This document shows positions 10,165 through 20,069 of a stretch of 64,000 nt of DNA, one piece after another. This DNA is from Tritrichomonas musculus (taxonomy: Eukaryota > Parabasalia > Tritrichomonadida > Tritrichomonadidae). Both the position numbers and the translations under genes were made by a program. The notes below the pieces were generated by a model. The model was not told the DNA's origin. It saw only the letters and a list, made by a program, of their open reading frames with translations, and did not search any database. The DNA is taken from assembly GCA_039105265.1 (NCBI GenBank), contig JAPFFF010000017.1, positions 2,604,001 through 2,668,000 of the forward strand. The letters are read 5' to 3'. Position 1 is the first letter of the stretch, and every line of letters begins with the position of its first letter.

Positions 10165-11998
10165 AGTCATAAGTGCTTTATTCAATGCAGAAATCTTAAA
10201 AATTTATATTTCCCTTCTTTAAATGATATATTAGATAATGCATTTGAAGATTCAGGTAGTATTAAAGAAATATCATTTCCAAATTTAATTTCAATTGGTG
10301 ACTCTTCATTAAAAATTGCGCAGGATTGACAAAAGTTGATTTACCACAATGTACTTATATTGGAAATAATGCTTTTGATGGTTGTACATCTCTTAATGAT
10401 GTAAATATTCCATTATTGAGAGAATTAAGAAAGCAATGACCATTTATCATTTGCTGCTTTTAGATCAATTCCAGCCAGACATTTATAATTTCCAAATTTA
10501 TTAGAATTATCTACTGGAACTTGCGATAATATTTCTTATTTTGGTGGCCAATTCATGGGCTGCACTAATTTATATTGGTTTTCTGCTAATCATATAAGTT
10601 ATATTACTTCATATATGTTTTTAGGTTGCGTATCTTTGAGGACAATAAAGATGGATAATGTGGTTTCAATTGGTTTCAAATCATTAGATAAATGCCCTAA
10701 TTTACAAAAGTTGCATTTTCCAAAAATGGAGTCAATTGCAAATAATCTTTTTCAATATTATGGAGAGTTTATTGATGTAAAATTTGATTCGGTTAAAGAA
10801 ATTGGTGAATATGCTTTTGAATCTTGTAAAAAACTGAAAAATATCGAATTAATTAATTGTGAAAAAATTAGCAGAGTAATAAATTACCAAAATTGTTATT
10901 TATTGATCAATGGGCCTTTCAAAATACTGGATTGGTAAATATTGAATTGAATTCTGTTATTAAATTATATTCATATGAAAATGAAGGAGGTCAATTTGCA
11001 GATTGTTCAAAATTAACTCATGTATCAATGAAAAGCATTCAATATGTTGGTAATTTTATGTTTACAAATTGTTCGAAACTGATTTATGTTGATATGCCAA
11101 ATGTCAAAGAAATAGAAAAACATGCATTTTCAAGATGTAATTCATTTAATAATATCACATTTCCAAAACTCAAAGAAATTGGATTTTATTCATTTTCAGA
11201 AAGCAATGGAATCACTAAACTTAATTTACCTTCAGTAATAGAAATTAAATCTTATTCATTTTACAAATGTGAAAATCTTGAAAAAATCAAATTTTCTAAT
11301 TGTTTCACGATAAGTTATTCAGCATTTGAATCATGTACCAAATTAAAAACAATTGATTTACCAAAATTAACTAATCTTTGTCCACATGCTTTTGCCAACA
11401 CAAACCTTGTTGAAGTACAATTAAATTCACTAATGGATAATACGGAGCCAGTAGGTTCTTTTTCTGGGTGTTCAAAATTGACAACAGTATCAATGAAAAA
11501 ATTACAATATATACCATATCAAATGTTTGAAAATTGCATTCAACTAGCTACAATTGATTTTCCTTTAGTAAAACAAATATCTGAAAAAGCTTTCATTGGA
11601 TGCTTATCATTAAAAACAGCTTATTTTCCTCGAGTTATTGAAATAGAAATGAGAGCCTTTAGTGGAAACATTATGTTATCATCAATTAATTTGCCTTCAA
11701 TTAATATTATCAATGAGTTTGCTTTTCAAGATTGTATAAATCTAGTTTATGCTAATCTATTAAATTGTGCTCTAATAAAAGCGTTTGCTTTTGAAGGTTG
11801 CATAAAGCCATGCAAATAAAAGGAGAAATAATCGAGAATAAATTTGATTTTCTTGATTTAATTAAGATAATTGCCTTAATTATGGGTTGTATAATAGGTA
11901 TTCCAGTAGGAATTTATCTGGGAAGAGTATTACCTGATGCTATATTAAAATGCCGAGAAAAAATTTTACGAAGACGAAGAAGGAGGCATTTAATATAA
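10165..11998 (+). pseudogene. BspA-like LRR surface protein with membrane anchor, broken
   Basis: LRR_5-type repeats (I-x-F/LP-x3-I-x3-AF-x2-C-x-L) run across the region but change frame. The N-terminal units near 10165-10440 contain stops. Frame 10555-10938 and frame 10893-11819 (308 residues, about 12 repeats) overlap, and frame 11798-11998 supplies a membrane segment (IIALIMGCIIGIPVGIYLG) and a very basic tail (KILRRRRRRHLI). A C-terminal membrane helix with a short basic tail is typical of trichomonad BspA-like surface proteins, which are linked to adhesion. At least three frame changes indicate a decaying host gene. Confidence 0.75.
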
Positions 11999-13129
11999 CA
12001 TTTTTAAAACTTTTTTATTAAATTCGTTTATATATTATATATATAGACTTGATTTGAAAAAAGTGCATTTTTTTAAATTACCTTTTTTTCATCATTCCGC
12101 TTTAAAAAAACTTTTCAAAATATGAAAATTATGATATAAATATAATTAAGAACCAAATTAATCTATTAAAATAATAATATCTTTTAAATATAAAATACTT
12201 TTCTAACATTTTCACTTATCAAATAATTATTTTCTGCCAATAGACAAGTTGTTATCTTTTGACAACTAGCTTTTCGTTTTTTAATATGTAAAATGTATGC
12301 ATAAAAAAATTAATTTTTCATATATATATTAAATATTTAATTATATATTACATTTTTTTTTTCAAAGACAATTCAAAAAATAAATGAGTAGATAAAATTT
12401 TTGAATTCTTAATCGTAATTAAATTTGTATTTTTTTTAAAAATCATAGTTTATAAACGGCATCGCAAGTTTCTTGTTATTAAACGATTTAATTTATTTCA
12501 AGATTATTTTTATTTGTTTTTGCAATGTCAAAATATATTTCATCATTTTGGTAAATGATTTGTGAATTATTAAATTATCGGTTATAATCTCAAATAATTT
12601 GTGAAGTATTTAAAAATTGAGTCAATCTTCATATATATTGAACAAAGAGCTTTTCAAAATACTGGCTTGATAATAATTGAATTATTAAAAAAAATTTATG
12701 AATAAACAAAGAAATTATAAAAAAAATAAATATTGAATACATATATCTGTATTATGTGTATTTGAACTTCGTTAATTTAATGAACAATATATGGTAGTCA
12801 ATGAGAAACAGCAATCTCGATGAATGATAAAGTAATTTAAAGCGATATTTAATTTATTTTGTAGAAAATTAAAAATTTATTAAACTTAATAATGTAAGAA
12901 GATGATTAATGTTATAATTGCTAGAATATTTGCCTGTTTTGTTCATTTCACGGCTTGTCCATTTTTTCATTTTAAAATATTTTCGTATCAACGACGTATA
13001 TGTACATTTTTTCTGAGTGATATGAAGAATCTGAAATTAACTGGGCACGTTTTAGGCGCTCCTCTCTTATCCATAATTTTCAAATAATAATACAAAGAAA
13101 AAATTAATTAATTAATTTTTATTAATGAA
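11999..13129. other. AT-rich spacer with BspA scrap
   Basis: Mostly A/T. At about 12635-12690 a short segment reads EQRAFQNTGL, closely matching the QWAFQNTGL stretch at 10910, so a fragment of the neighbouring BspA gene has been duplicated here. The 61-codon frame at 12902-13087 has no recognisable features. Confidence 0.5.
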
Positions 13130-14176
13130 TCACTTTGAAAGTAATTGTCTAATTATAGGATTTTCAGAATAGTCAATTGGTTTTTTTCCATGACTATCTT
13201 CAATAGTAATGTCAATCCCTTCCTTTTTGAGAAAAAGTTTTATTATTTCCAAATTTCCTATTTTTGCTGCAAGATGTAACGCGGTCTTCTGTTCCATAAG
13301 ATTATTGTCTGAAAGAGCTTGATTGAAATGCATGATTTTGAATGTAATTAAAAGATATTATTTTGAATGGCATTGAAAGATATGATTTTGAATTTTATTG
13401 AATGACATGATATTGAATGTAATTGGAATTAATGATTTTGAATGGTATTGAATGATATAATTTATAATTTTATTAAAAATATTGAAAAATAAGTCCAAGA
13501 CTGACATCAAGTTTGTCATTTGATAATAAAAGTTTCACAATTTCAATTTTTCCTTCTTCCACTGCCAAATATAATGCTGTCACATAAATTATTATTATAT
13601 AAAAATTACATTGAAAGAAATGATTTTCAATTATATTGAAAGATATGATTTTGAATTACATTGAAAGATTTGATTTTAAATTTTATTGAAAGATATGATT
13701 TTGAATGGTGTTTAAGGATATGATTTTGAATGTAATTAAAATATATGATTTTAAATGGAATTGAAAGATATGATTTTAAATGGAATTGAAAGATATGATT
13801 TTGAATGTAATTGAAAGATATAATTTTGAATGTAATTGAATGATATGATTTTCAATTCTATTAAAAATTATGAAAAATATTAAGAAAATTGATATCAAGT
13901 TTATCATTCGTTACTAAAAGTTTCACAATCTCAACGTTTCCTTCATCAACTGCTAAATATAATGCTGTCTTAAAAATTATTAATATATAAAAACTATATT
14001 CAAAGATATGATTTTGAATACCATTGCAAGCTATAATTTTGAATTTCATTGAAAGATATGATTTTGAATGTAATTTAGAGATATAATTTTGAATTACATT
14101 GAAATGTATGATTTCGAATTCCATTGAAAAATATGATTTTGAATGTAATTGAAAGATATGTTTTTGAATGGTATTG
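13130..14176 (-). pseudogene. Ankyrin gene, 3' part beyond Polinton 1
   Basis: On the minus strand, frame 13130-13333 encodes a good C-terminal ankyrin segment (TALHLAAKIGNLEIIKLFL, then GKKPIDYSENPIIRQLLSK and stop). Two more single ankyrin modules lie at about 13490-13590 and 13870-13970 (TALYLAVDEGNVEIVKLLV type). Between them run arrays of a 25-bp unit. The identical module/minisatellite pattern resumes on the other side of Polinton 1 (33171-34580) and leads to the DUF3447 frame at 34583-35734. This is best read as the 3' part of one host gene now separated by 19 kb of inserted element. Confidence 0.65.
13335..14176. repeat. 25-bp minisatellite, left block
   Basis: Imperfect tandem copies of a 25-bp unit (core GATATGATTTTGAATG followed by TAATTGAAA or a variant) fill the gaps between ankyrin modules. 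Because 25 is not a multiple of 3, each unit is read in a rotating frame and the translation repeats every 75 nt or 25 residues (for example FNTIQKHIF, then FNVIQNYIS 25 residues later). The array continues beyond Polinton 1 at 33171. Confidence 0.8.
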
Positions 14177-14182
14177 AAGGAT

Positions 14183-14567
14183 AGTAGTATATATATGTTC
14201 CAGTATCGGGTTAAATAATTTTGCATAGATTCGCCCAGCGATCATGTTAATTCTTCTAGTGAACTTACAAATTTCTTTAATTTAATTATCTAAATGTTGT
14301 AGTTTCGCTAGTGAATTGTTAGTGATTTATAGCTAATCTATGTGGTTTTTTTATGTTTTCAAACATAAAAATAAAACTACTGTTTTTAAACAAGCTGTAA
14401 TAAAATGAACAATATTTCTAGAAATGAAAAATAAATGAATTATTTGAAAAGTGATTTTGTAAAATGAGATATATAAAAAAAAAATGAAAAAACGAAAAAC
14501 GAAATAAATGTAACTTTTTATTTTATTTATTTAATTTTTATAAAATTGTTTTTTCTTTTTTTTTATT
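14183..14567 (+). repeat. Polinton 1 left terminal inverted repeat
   Basis: The reverse complement of 32780-33164. Both copies are 385 bp, and every stretch I compared agreed, including the innermost T9 run. Confidence 0.93.
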
Positions 14568-14598
14568 TTTTATCACCATATCATACAACAACCCAAAA

Positions 14599-15183
14599 AT
14601 GATGAATTCAGAATCTAACATTAAAGTTATTGCTAAAGAATTCGCTCACTATTCACGTAGAGCTTTTCTCAATAATAAGTCTATTGATGATTTAATAGAT
14701 GATTTTCTAGCTATTCTAGCTCTTAAAGTTGATATGTGCTTAATAGATCTTGAACATGAAGATGAAGATGATTCTCAAACAGAAGAATTTATAACAATGA
14801 CGAAAACACTAAAGAAAGTACTAAAATTAATTAGTAAAGCAAAACAAAACAAGATAAAAATAAATACTTTATCTAGAGAAGAGATTAATGAAGCTACTGA
14901 AGACTTAATTAATTATTTAACAAAAGAATCAACTAAAAGCAAATATGTTGAAGAAATAATTAAATATGATTATACTTATGATGTTAGAGAAAGCTTTATA
15001 AATGTTGCTAATAACTATTTTATTAATAAAGAACAAGGACAAGAATTATTTAAAGAATATGAATTAATAACAAACAAAGAAGATGAAGATAAAAATAAAG
15101 AGATAGAAGATGAAGAAGCTGATAATGAAGATGAAAATAAAGAGATAGAAGATGAATTAATGACAAACAAAGAAGAATGGTGA
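14599..15183 (+). CDS. Polinton small acidic protein, family shared with 54644-54946
   Basis: 194 residues. The first 110 are predicted helical (VIAKEFAHYSRRAFLNNKS, then DDLIDDFLAILALKV and KTLKKVLKLIS). The C-terminal 40 are strongly acidic with a repeated NKEIEDE block. The N-terminal pattern matches the 101-residue protein at 54644 in Polinton 2b: an I-x-K-x-(F/Y) helix, AF, D-D-x-(I/M)-DD, and a final L-x-K-(V/I)-L helix. In both elements it is the first gene after the left terminus. Function is unknown. Confidence 0.75.
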   Translation: MMNSESNIKVIAKEFAHYSRRAFLNNKSIDDLIDDFLAILALKVDMCLIDLEHEDEDDSQTEEFITMTKTLKKVLKLISKAKQNKIKINTLSREEINEATEDLINYLTKESTKSKYVEEIIKYDYTYDVRESFINVANNYFINKEQGQELFKEYELITNKEDEDKNKEIEDEEADNEDENKEIEDELMTNKEEW

Positions 15184-15212
15184 TTAAAAAACTTTTACTT
15201 TATTTTTGTATT

Positions 15213-16109
15213 TTAGAATCTAACAATACTCAAATCATTATTACGAACATTAACTAAGATAAAATCATGATTATTAAGATTTCTATAATAAGACCATAAT
15301 TCTTCAAATTCATATTGTGTTGGAACTTGTTGATATATATAATTAAGTTTTTGTCTAGAAAAACCAGAAAATATGAAGAAAGTTGTAGCATTATTCTTAT
15401 AATCAGTTGATATTGATTTAAAGAACTGAATATTAATATAAACTATTGAATGTTTATGTCTTAATTGAGTTATATAGTTAGTAAAATATGATGATTTTAT
15501 TAGTTTACTTTTAACAAAATCTTCACATAATATAATAGTGTTTAAAGGTTGATTTGGCTTATTTAGTTTATTAACATGAAGAAACTCAAACATTTTATTT
15601 AGCTTATCATTATCAATAGTTATTTTTGGCGTATTACAATATTTATCAAACAATTCTTTATATAAATCTAGTTCTTTCAAATATTTTTCAGCATTAGAAT
15701 CTGATATAACAATAATAGGTAGCTGAATAAGATCTTGTTGTGTTTCAAAAGTACTATCATTAATTGAACCATTTTTACTGATATATACTATTAAATGAAA
15801 GTTACAATCTTTTAATCTAGATATTTGAATAACATCTCTTAACATAACATGAGTTTTTCCTTTTCCTTGATTCCCGACTAATATATTCAATGAATTATAA
15901 TATGAATAAATACTATTAGATATTGGTCTTATACTTTCTGCTTTTATTTTATTTTCATTTTTACGATAAGCATTATTCATAGCAATATCGATATCAAAAT
16001 AAGGAGTAATATCTTCATTAGAACCTAAATTATTAGTTTCATCAAAATAACAATCATCAGAATCAGAAAAACATATTTCTTTATAATTGAATTGAGTTGG
16101 TTTCATCAT
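15213..16109 (-). CDS. Polinton packaging ATPase (A32/FtsK-HerA type)
   Basis: 298 residues. Walker A is LVGNQGKGKTHVML (about 77-90) and Walker B is LNTIILCEDF (about 186-195), followed by a conserved RHKHSIVYINIQFF segment (sensor region) and a C-terminal region. Length and motif spacing match the poxvirus A32-like ATPases of Polintons, which drive DNA into the capsid. It lies on the minus strand in a group with several small virion-type genes (16128-18068) facing the major capsid gene. The start ATG is followed by MKPTQFNYKEICF; the first two codons are both Met and either could be used. Confidence 0.85.
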   Translation of the reverse strand: MMKPTQFNYKEICFSDSDDCYFDETNNLGSNEDITPYFDIDIAMNNAYRKNENKIKAESIRPISNSIYSYYNSLNILVGNQGKGKTHVMLRDVIQISRLKDCNFHLIVYISKNGSINDSTFETQQDLIQLPIIVISDSNAEKYLKELDLYKELFDKYCNTPKITIDNDKLNKMFEFLHVNKLNKPNQPLNTIILCEDFVKSKLIKSSYFTNYITQLRHKHSIVYINIQFFKSISTDYKNNATTFFIFSGFSRQKLNYIYQQVPTQYEFEELWSYYRNLNNHDFILVNVRNNDLSIVRF

Positions 16110-16127
16110 TTATAGTCATAAAAGTTT

Positions 16128-16247
16128 TTAAGAATATAGTTTAGCTCTTGTTTCTTCACTTAATTTAGGAGTTGAATCATATGTAAAACCTATAATAATT
16201 ATAGCTAATTCAACAACAACAACACTTAATAATAATTCAGTAATCAT
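16128..16247 (-). CDS. 39-residue single-pass membrane microprotein
   Basis: A short frame on the minus strand, ATG at 16247, TAA at 16128-16130. It encodes MITELLLSVVVVELAIIIIG followed by FTYDSTPKLSEETRAKLYS. The first 22 residues are an almost uninterrupted hydrophobic helix and the rest is polar, so a small membrane protein is likely. It sits between the ATPase and the 195-residue gene in the same orientation with short gaps. Tiny membrane proteins are usual in virion gene clusters of this kind; that role is inference. Confidence 0.55.
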   Translation of the reverse strand: MITELLLSVVVVELAIIIIGFTYDSTPKLSEETRAKLYS

Positions 16248-16292
16248 TTAAATAATCTAAAAACAAAAATAAAACAATAACATTTATCAACT

Positions 16293-16880
16293 TTAAATAC
16301 ACATTTTCAAACTAATTCCATATCTTATTAATTGAGCATATGTTTCATTATAACCTATTTTGAGATCTAGAGTTTTATCATCTTTAGTAACTAGTATTCT
16401 TTGAATATTCATATATTTAGTATTTGATATACATGAAGAACATCCTTTTTCTTCATCAATAACAAGCTCAACTTTATCAGCTTGTGTTAGTATTTTGATA
16501 AGCTCCATTAATGAATTATAATGACAAACAAGATAATTATTGATTCGTAAAGGATTCAATTCATAAATACTTAATAATGTTTCTAAAAATTTATTTCTTA
16601 TTTCTAATGAATTGTTTATTTGTTGTTGATATGCTAATTGTGAATTGTCCGAAAGTTGAGTAAAATTTATGTTTCTTGTTAAAGGATCTTGTTGTAATTG
16701 TTGTTCTTGATTTGTATTATAAGGTTGTATAGGCGGAATATTAGGATAATTCACATTAGAAGATGGTTTTATTTTTATGTTAACATTAGTGTTTTGTTCT
16801 TGTTTACAACTACTATCATTTTCAGAACTTAATATTCTAGCTTTATGTAATACTTTTGACATTTTAGTTATATTAAACAT
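16293..16880 (-). CDS. Polinton protein of unknown function, 195 aa
   Basis: 195 residues if started at MFNITK; a second Met six residues later (MSKVLHKARIL) is an alternative. Residues 25-85 are rich in Q, N and P and look disordered. The C-terminal 110 residues look folded, with a CSSC pair in EEKGCSSCISNTKYM that might bind metal. I do not recognise the family. Its place among the capsid-side genes suggests a structural role. Confidence 0.65.
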   Translation of the reverse strand: MFNITKMSKVLHKARILSSENDSSCKQEQNTNVNIKIKPSSNVNYPNIPPIQPYNTNQEQQLQQDPLTRNINFTQLSDNSQLAYQQQINNSLEIRNKFLETLLSIYELNPLRINNYLVCHYNSLMELIKILTQADKVELVIDEEKGCSSCISNTKYMNIQRILVTKDDKTLDLKIGYNETYAQLIRYGISLKMCI

Positions 16881-16882
16881 GT

Positions 16883-17113
16883 TTATTGATTATCTGTTAA
16901 TTCTTTCAATTCAGTTTCTAGTTTTGCTACTTTATCTTTTAATGAATTTATATCTTCAATTAAGCTTTCTCGTATTGCTAAACCATTAGAACCTAACATT
17001 CCTGTTTTGATATTATTTAAATGTTGTTTTGTATCATAACATCTTTCTTTTAAACATCTTTTTATTCTTTTCAATTCTGGAATCTCACTCTTATAATTAC
17101 TTAACTCAGTCAT
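16883..17113 (-). CDS. Polinton small coiled-coil protein
   Basis: 76 residues, two bases upstream of the 195-residue gene. The C-terminal half (SLIEDINSLKDKVAKLETEL) shows a clear heptad pattern, so a coiled coil is likely. It has no recognisable enzymatic motif. Short coiled-coil genes are a regular part of trichomonad Mavericks. Confidence 0.65.
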   Translation of the reverse strand: MTELSNYKSEIPELKRIKRCLKERCYDTKQHLNNIKTGMLGSNGLAIRESLIEDINSLKDKVAKLETELKELTDNQ

Positions 17114-17128
17114 TTATTTACTATAAAA

Positions 17129-17305
17129 ATGAGTTTTGAACAAAGACGTACGTTACGAGATTCAAATAAAATGAATTATTATGAAAGACTTAGATTACAA
17201 ATGCAAAAAGAAAGAACTAGAATTAATTCAAGTCCAATTATTAAGAAATATAATTTGAAAGGTTCTATTAATCATGAAAAAGCACAAATAACGACAAAAA
17301 AATGA
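17129..17305 (+). CDS. 58-residue basic protein
   Basis: A small frame on the plus strand, ATG at 17129, TGA at 17303-17305. It encodes MSFEQRRTLRDSNKMNYYER followed by a Lys/Arg-rich helix and tail (about 17 basic residues out of 58). It lies between two minus-strand genes, diverging from the coiled-coil gene. The strong positive charge fits a DNA-binding or virion-core protein, which is inference. Confidence 0.5.
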   Translation: MSFEQRRTLRDSNKMNYYERLRLQMQKERTRINSSPIIKKYNLKGSINHEKAQITTKK

Positions 17306-17357
17306 ACTATCATACTTACACTTTAAATCATTCTGTAGTACCTAATAATTTTAAGAT

Positions 17358-17735
17358 TTAATTATTTGATAATTGATTTATAGTATGTACAATTTGATTA
17401 ATTGTTGAAGTTAGTTCTGTTATTTTTAGCTTTAGTTGTTCAATATCTGCTTTAATTATATCATTTTCAAGTTCTTTAATGTTTTTATCATTATTATTAA
17501 CCTTTCTTAGATATATATCTCCACCTTTTATTTTTCCGTCTAATTTAGAACAATTCTTCTTTGTTATTCTATATTCAGAACCATCATTAGTAACAATTTT
17601 GTATACTTTATTTAGATATTGTGTTGTTTTGTTATCAATATCATCTTTATGTTTTTGATAGTACATATTGAATTCTTCTATTGATTTAAAGTTTTTTATT
17701 TCATCAACAATTTCATTAATAACTTTCAATTCCAT
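17358..17735 (-). CDS. Polinton protein of unknown function, 125 aa
   Basis: 125 residues. The N-terminal 80 look mixed alpha/beta. The last 45 (NIKELENDIIKADIEQLKLK onwards) form a heptad-rich helix suitable for a coiled coil. It shares strand with the small genes on either side. No family was recognised. Confidence 0.6.
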   Translation of the reverse strand: MELKVINEIVDEIKNFKSIEEFNMYYQKHKDDIDNKTTQYLNKVYKIVTNDGSEYRITKKNCSKLDGKIKGGDIYLRKVNNNDKNIKELENDIIKADIEQLKLKITELTSTINQIVHTINQLSNN

Positions 17736-17798
17736 TTATTAATAATTAAACTGATTTAAATACATTTATTACTATTTATTTTATTTGTTTTGATTTAA

Positions 17799-18068
17799 CT
17801 ACTTATAACTGATTTCACCTTTATTATTAACAAGAGATCTACCTATTTTACTAACATTATCAGCCATATTTAAACCTTTATCAATAGTATCTACAACTTG
17901 ACCAACACCCGGTATATAAGATGTAATAGGTTTAATCTTATCTATTATCTTTCTTCCTGTATCAACAACTTTCGGTATGTTTTCAACTACTTTAGTAGCT
18001 ATATTTTTTACAGTATTTCCTACTTTGCTAAATAGATTCTTCATTTTCTTAAATATACCAATTCCCAT
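17799..18068 (-). CDS. pVI-like amphipathic minor virion protein (tentative)
   Basis: The ATG at 18068 gives 89 residues beginning MGIGIFKKMKNLFSKVGNTV; an in-frame Met 10 codons upstream would add a hydrophobic leader. Residues 1-35 form a basic amphipathic helix. The middle reads ITSYIPGVGQVVDTIDKGLN, a Gly/Pro-flanked segment of the sort found in adenovirus pVI/pX-like and Polinton minor virion proteins that disrupt membranes. It is divergent from the major capsid gene with only about 50 bp between the starts. Assignment is by resemblance and context. Confidence 0.55.
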   Translation of the reverse strand: MGIGIFKKMKNLFSKVGNTVKNIATKVVENIPKVVDTGRKIIDKIKPITSYIPGVGQVVDTIDKGLNMADNVSKIGRSLVNNKGEISYK

Positions 18069-18117
18069 TTTTATTAAATGAAAAAAGAGTAAGAACAATA
18101 CTTTTTTTATAATCTAA

Positions 18118-19974
18118 ATGTTATATCGTAACGAAAGAGCACATAATTTAAAAATAGAAGCTGGAAACGTACTTAATACATTTAATAAAATGAGAGAAAT
18201 GATTAATGTTAATGATGGTACAAGATCATTTTCATTTAGAACTGTAGATTCTCATGATCAACCAGCTCCTTACACAAAAGGTCAATATTCACAAATTAGC
18301 TTAACTCATCCTGATCATTTCATAAGTGATGTTGATAAAGGATTCTTAACATTTCATATTAGATTAGATTTACAATTAAATACTGATTTATCTAAACTTA
18401 GAACTATTGAAGATTCTGATAATTTATATAAGATATTTGTTGGTTTCAAATCATCAAATCAATTATTAGATAGACTTGAAATTCTTCATAATAATGTTAA
18501 TGTCGGTTATCAACAAAATGAGTGTGTTAGAGAAGGATTTTTATATTCAACATTAAAACCAGAAACAGAAAAGAAGAGAAGAAGATTTGTACATAGCTTG
18601 TGGGAGAACGTATCATCTTATTCACAAACTATAGCAGGAGCTTATGTTAACTTGAATGATTTCAAAGAAAACGGAAAAACACAAGTAGAATTTGATCTTA
18701 ATCTTCCTTTTGATGATCTTTTAGCTCTTCAAGCTTTTGATTTATTCCCTAACGGAATAATTGGAGATTTATCAATAAGATTTCAAGTTACAGATTCTGG
18801 ATTAGTTTGGGCTGTATTAGACCCTCATACAGTAGCAGAAGTTAAAGCATTTTTAGAAGATGATGATAAGATAACAATGAAACAACTTGATCAATTAAGA
18901 GAGATTAAAGCAAAAGGTAAATTAAAACGACAATTCACACAAATTAATAATGAAGCTCTAATACCGGGTACATTTGATCATTCTACAACTATTAAATATA
19001 ATATTTGTGCTGAACATGGTACTGCAATTAATTCAGATCCTATTGAGCTCACTTTCGAATTCACAGATGAAGAATATGAAAGATTCGGTATTAAGAAACC
19101 TAATACTGATTTACGAGAAATTGCTAAACATAATCCTGATAATGGAATAGAAATAGAATCATATTATACTATCGATATTATTGAAGAAAGTTCTAAAATT
19201 AAATATTCATCACAAAAAGCAGTATTAAGTTGTAATCAATTAACAGTAACATTATGTAAATCTAATATGCAAGGTTTTGGTGTTTGTGAATCAACAAGAT
19301 CAGCAATTGAAAATATATTAAGAGAAGGTCTAATTATTCCATCACAAAAAATAGATTATCATGCTTTTCCGATAGCAGCTGCTTCAAATGGGATAAAATC
19401 AACACTAAATATACCTTTAATTAATGTAACATCAATGTCGTTATTGTTCCCAAAACATCATAATGATTTAACTGTTTTTGAAAATCCTATATATCAAAAC
19501 TGTTATTTAAACATAGGCGGAAAAAACTACCCAGATGAGAACGTTGATACAATTGGCGCTAGATTCTTTGAAAATCAACTAACTGCCGGGGATTTAGACG
19601 CTATAACTCTACAATGTACGAAAGAGTTTGAAGATAGTATGACAATGCCGAAAAATGATAATGAAGGTTCAAGATATCATAATACATTATCAGATTCAAC
19701 AAGTTTTGTATTTAATATTCAAACTGAAAGAGCTAGTGCTGGTTACTGTTATGATGGATTAGATGGTGGATTTGGAAATATTCAAGTTCAAGTAAATGGA
19801 CAACCTATATATACTGGTTCTAATGATACTTATTATAATGTTAATGAAGAATGTACTATTCATCCTCCTCCAGTTCAGCTTATATTAACTAGAGATACTT
19901 ATTTCAAACTTTCATTAAATGGACTTGAATATGTTGATGATGAAACTCCTATTAATAGTCAAGTTAATGAATAA
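18118..19974 (+). CDS. Polinton major capsid protein (double jelly-roll)
   Basis: 618 residues. The length, the beta-rich composition, the early RSFSFRTVDSHDQPAPYTKG segment and the motif FDLNLPFDDLLALQAFDLFP match the predicted double-jelly-roll capsid proteins of Polintons, which form the hexons of an icosahedral shell. It lies between the divergent small virion genes and the integrase. The ATG at 18118 is the first after an A/T-rich leader. No signal peptide or membrane segment is seen. It appears intact across the frame. Confidence 0.82.
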   Translation: MLYRNERAHNLKIEAGNVLNTFNKMREMINVNDGTRSFSFRTVDSHDQPAPYTKGQYSQISLTHPDHFISDVDKGFLTFHIRLDLQLNTDLSKLRTIEDSDNLYKIFVGFKSSNQLLDRLEILHNNVNVGYQQNECVREGFLYSTLKPETEKKRRRFVHSLWENVSSYSQTIAGAYVNLNDFKENGKTQVEFDLNLPFDDLLALQAFDLFPNGIIGDLSIRFQVTDSGLVWAVLDPHTVAEVKAFLEDDDKITMKQLDQLREIKAKGKLKRQFTQINNEALIPGTFDHSTTIKYNICAEHGTAINSDPIELTFEFTDEEYERFGIKKPNTDLREIAKHNPDNGIEIESYYTIDIIEESSKIKYSSQKAVLSCNQLTVTLCKSNMQGFGVCESTRSAIENILREGLIIPSQKIDYHAFPIAAASNGIKSTLNIPLINVTSMSLLFPKHHNDLTVFENPIYQNCYLNIGGKNYPDENVDTIGARFFENQLTAGDLDAITLQCTKEFEDSMTMPKNDNEGSRYHNTLSDSTSFVFNIQTERASAGYCYDGLDGGFGNIQVQVNGQPIYTGSNDTYYNVNEECTIHPPPVQLILTRDTYFKLSLNGLEYVDDETPINSQVNE

Positions 19975-19985
19975 ACAGATAATAG

Positions 19986-20045
19986 TTCGCGAAGTAGTTG
20001 AAGTTGATAAATGATAGTTGATATAAGCTCTCGCAAAGTAGTAAT
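19986..20045 (+). repeat. TCTCG(T/C)GAAGTAGT-type short repeats upstream of integrase
   Basis: Two copies (TTCGCGAAGTAGTTGAAG at 19986 and GCTCTCGCAAAGTAGTAATT at 20027) lie in the gap before the integrase ATG. Further copies occur inside the integrase gene (20381 and 20447) and in the 322-residue gene (23431). Confidence 0.6.
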
Positions 20046-20069
20046 TGATATAGTTTTTTTTTAGCTAAA

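Noticed and set aside
12902-13087. 61-codon frame as a gene
   Set aside because: No motif, no homologue in the window and composition like the surrounding spacer.
13335-14176. Minisatellite as CRISPR-like array
   Set aside because: The units are directly tandem with no unique spacers, and the ankyrin modules between blocks are coding, homologous to each other and far longer than CRISPR spacers.
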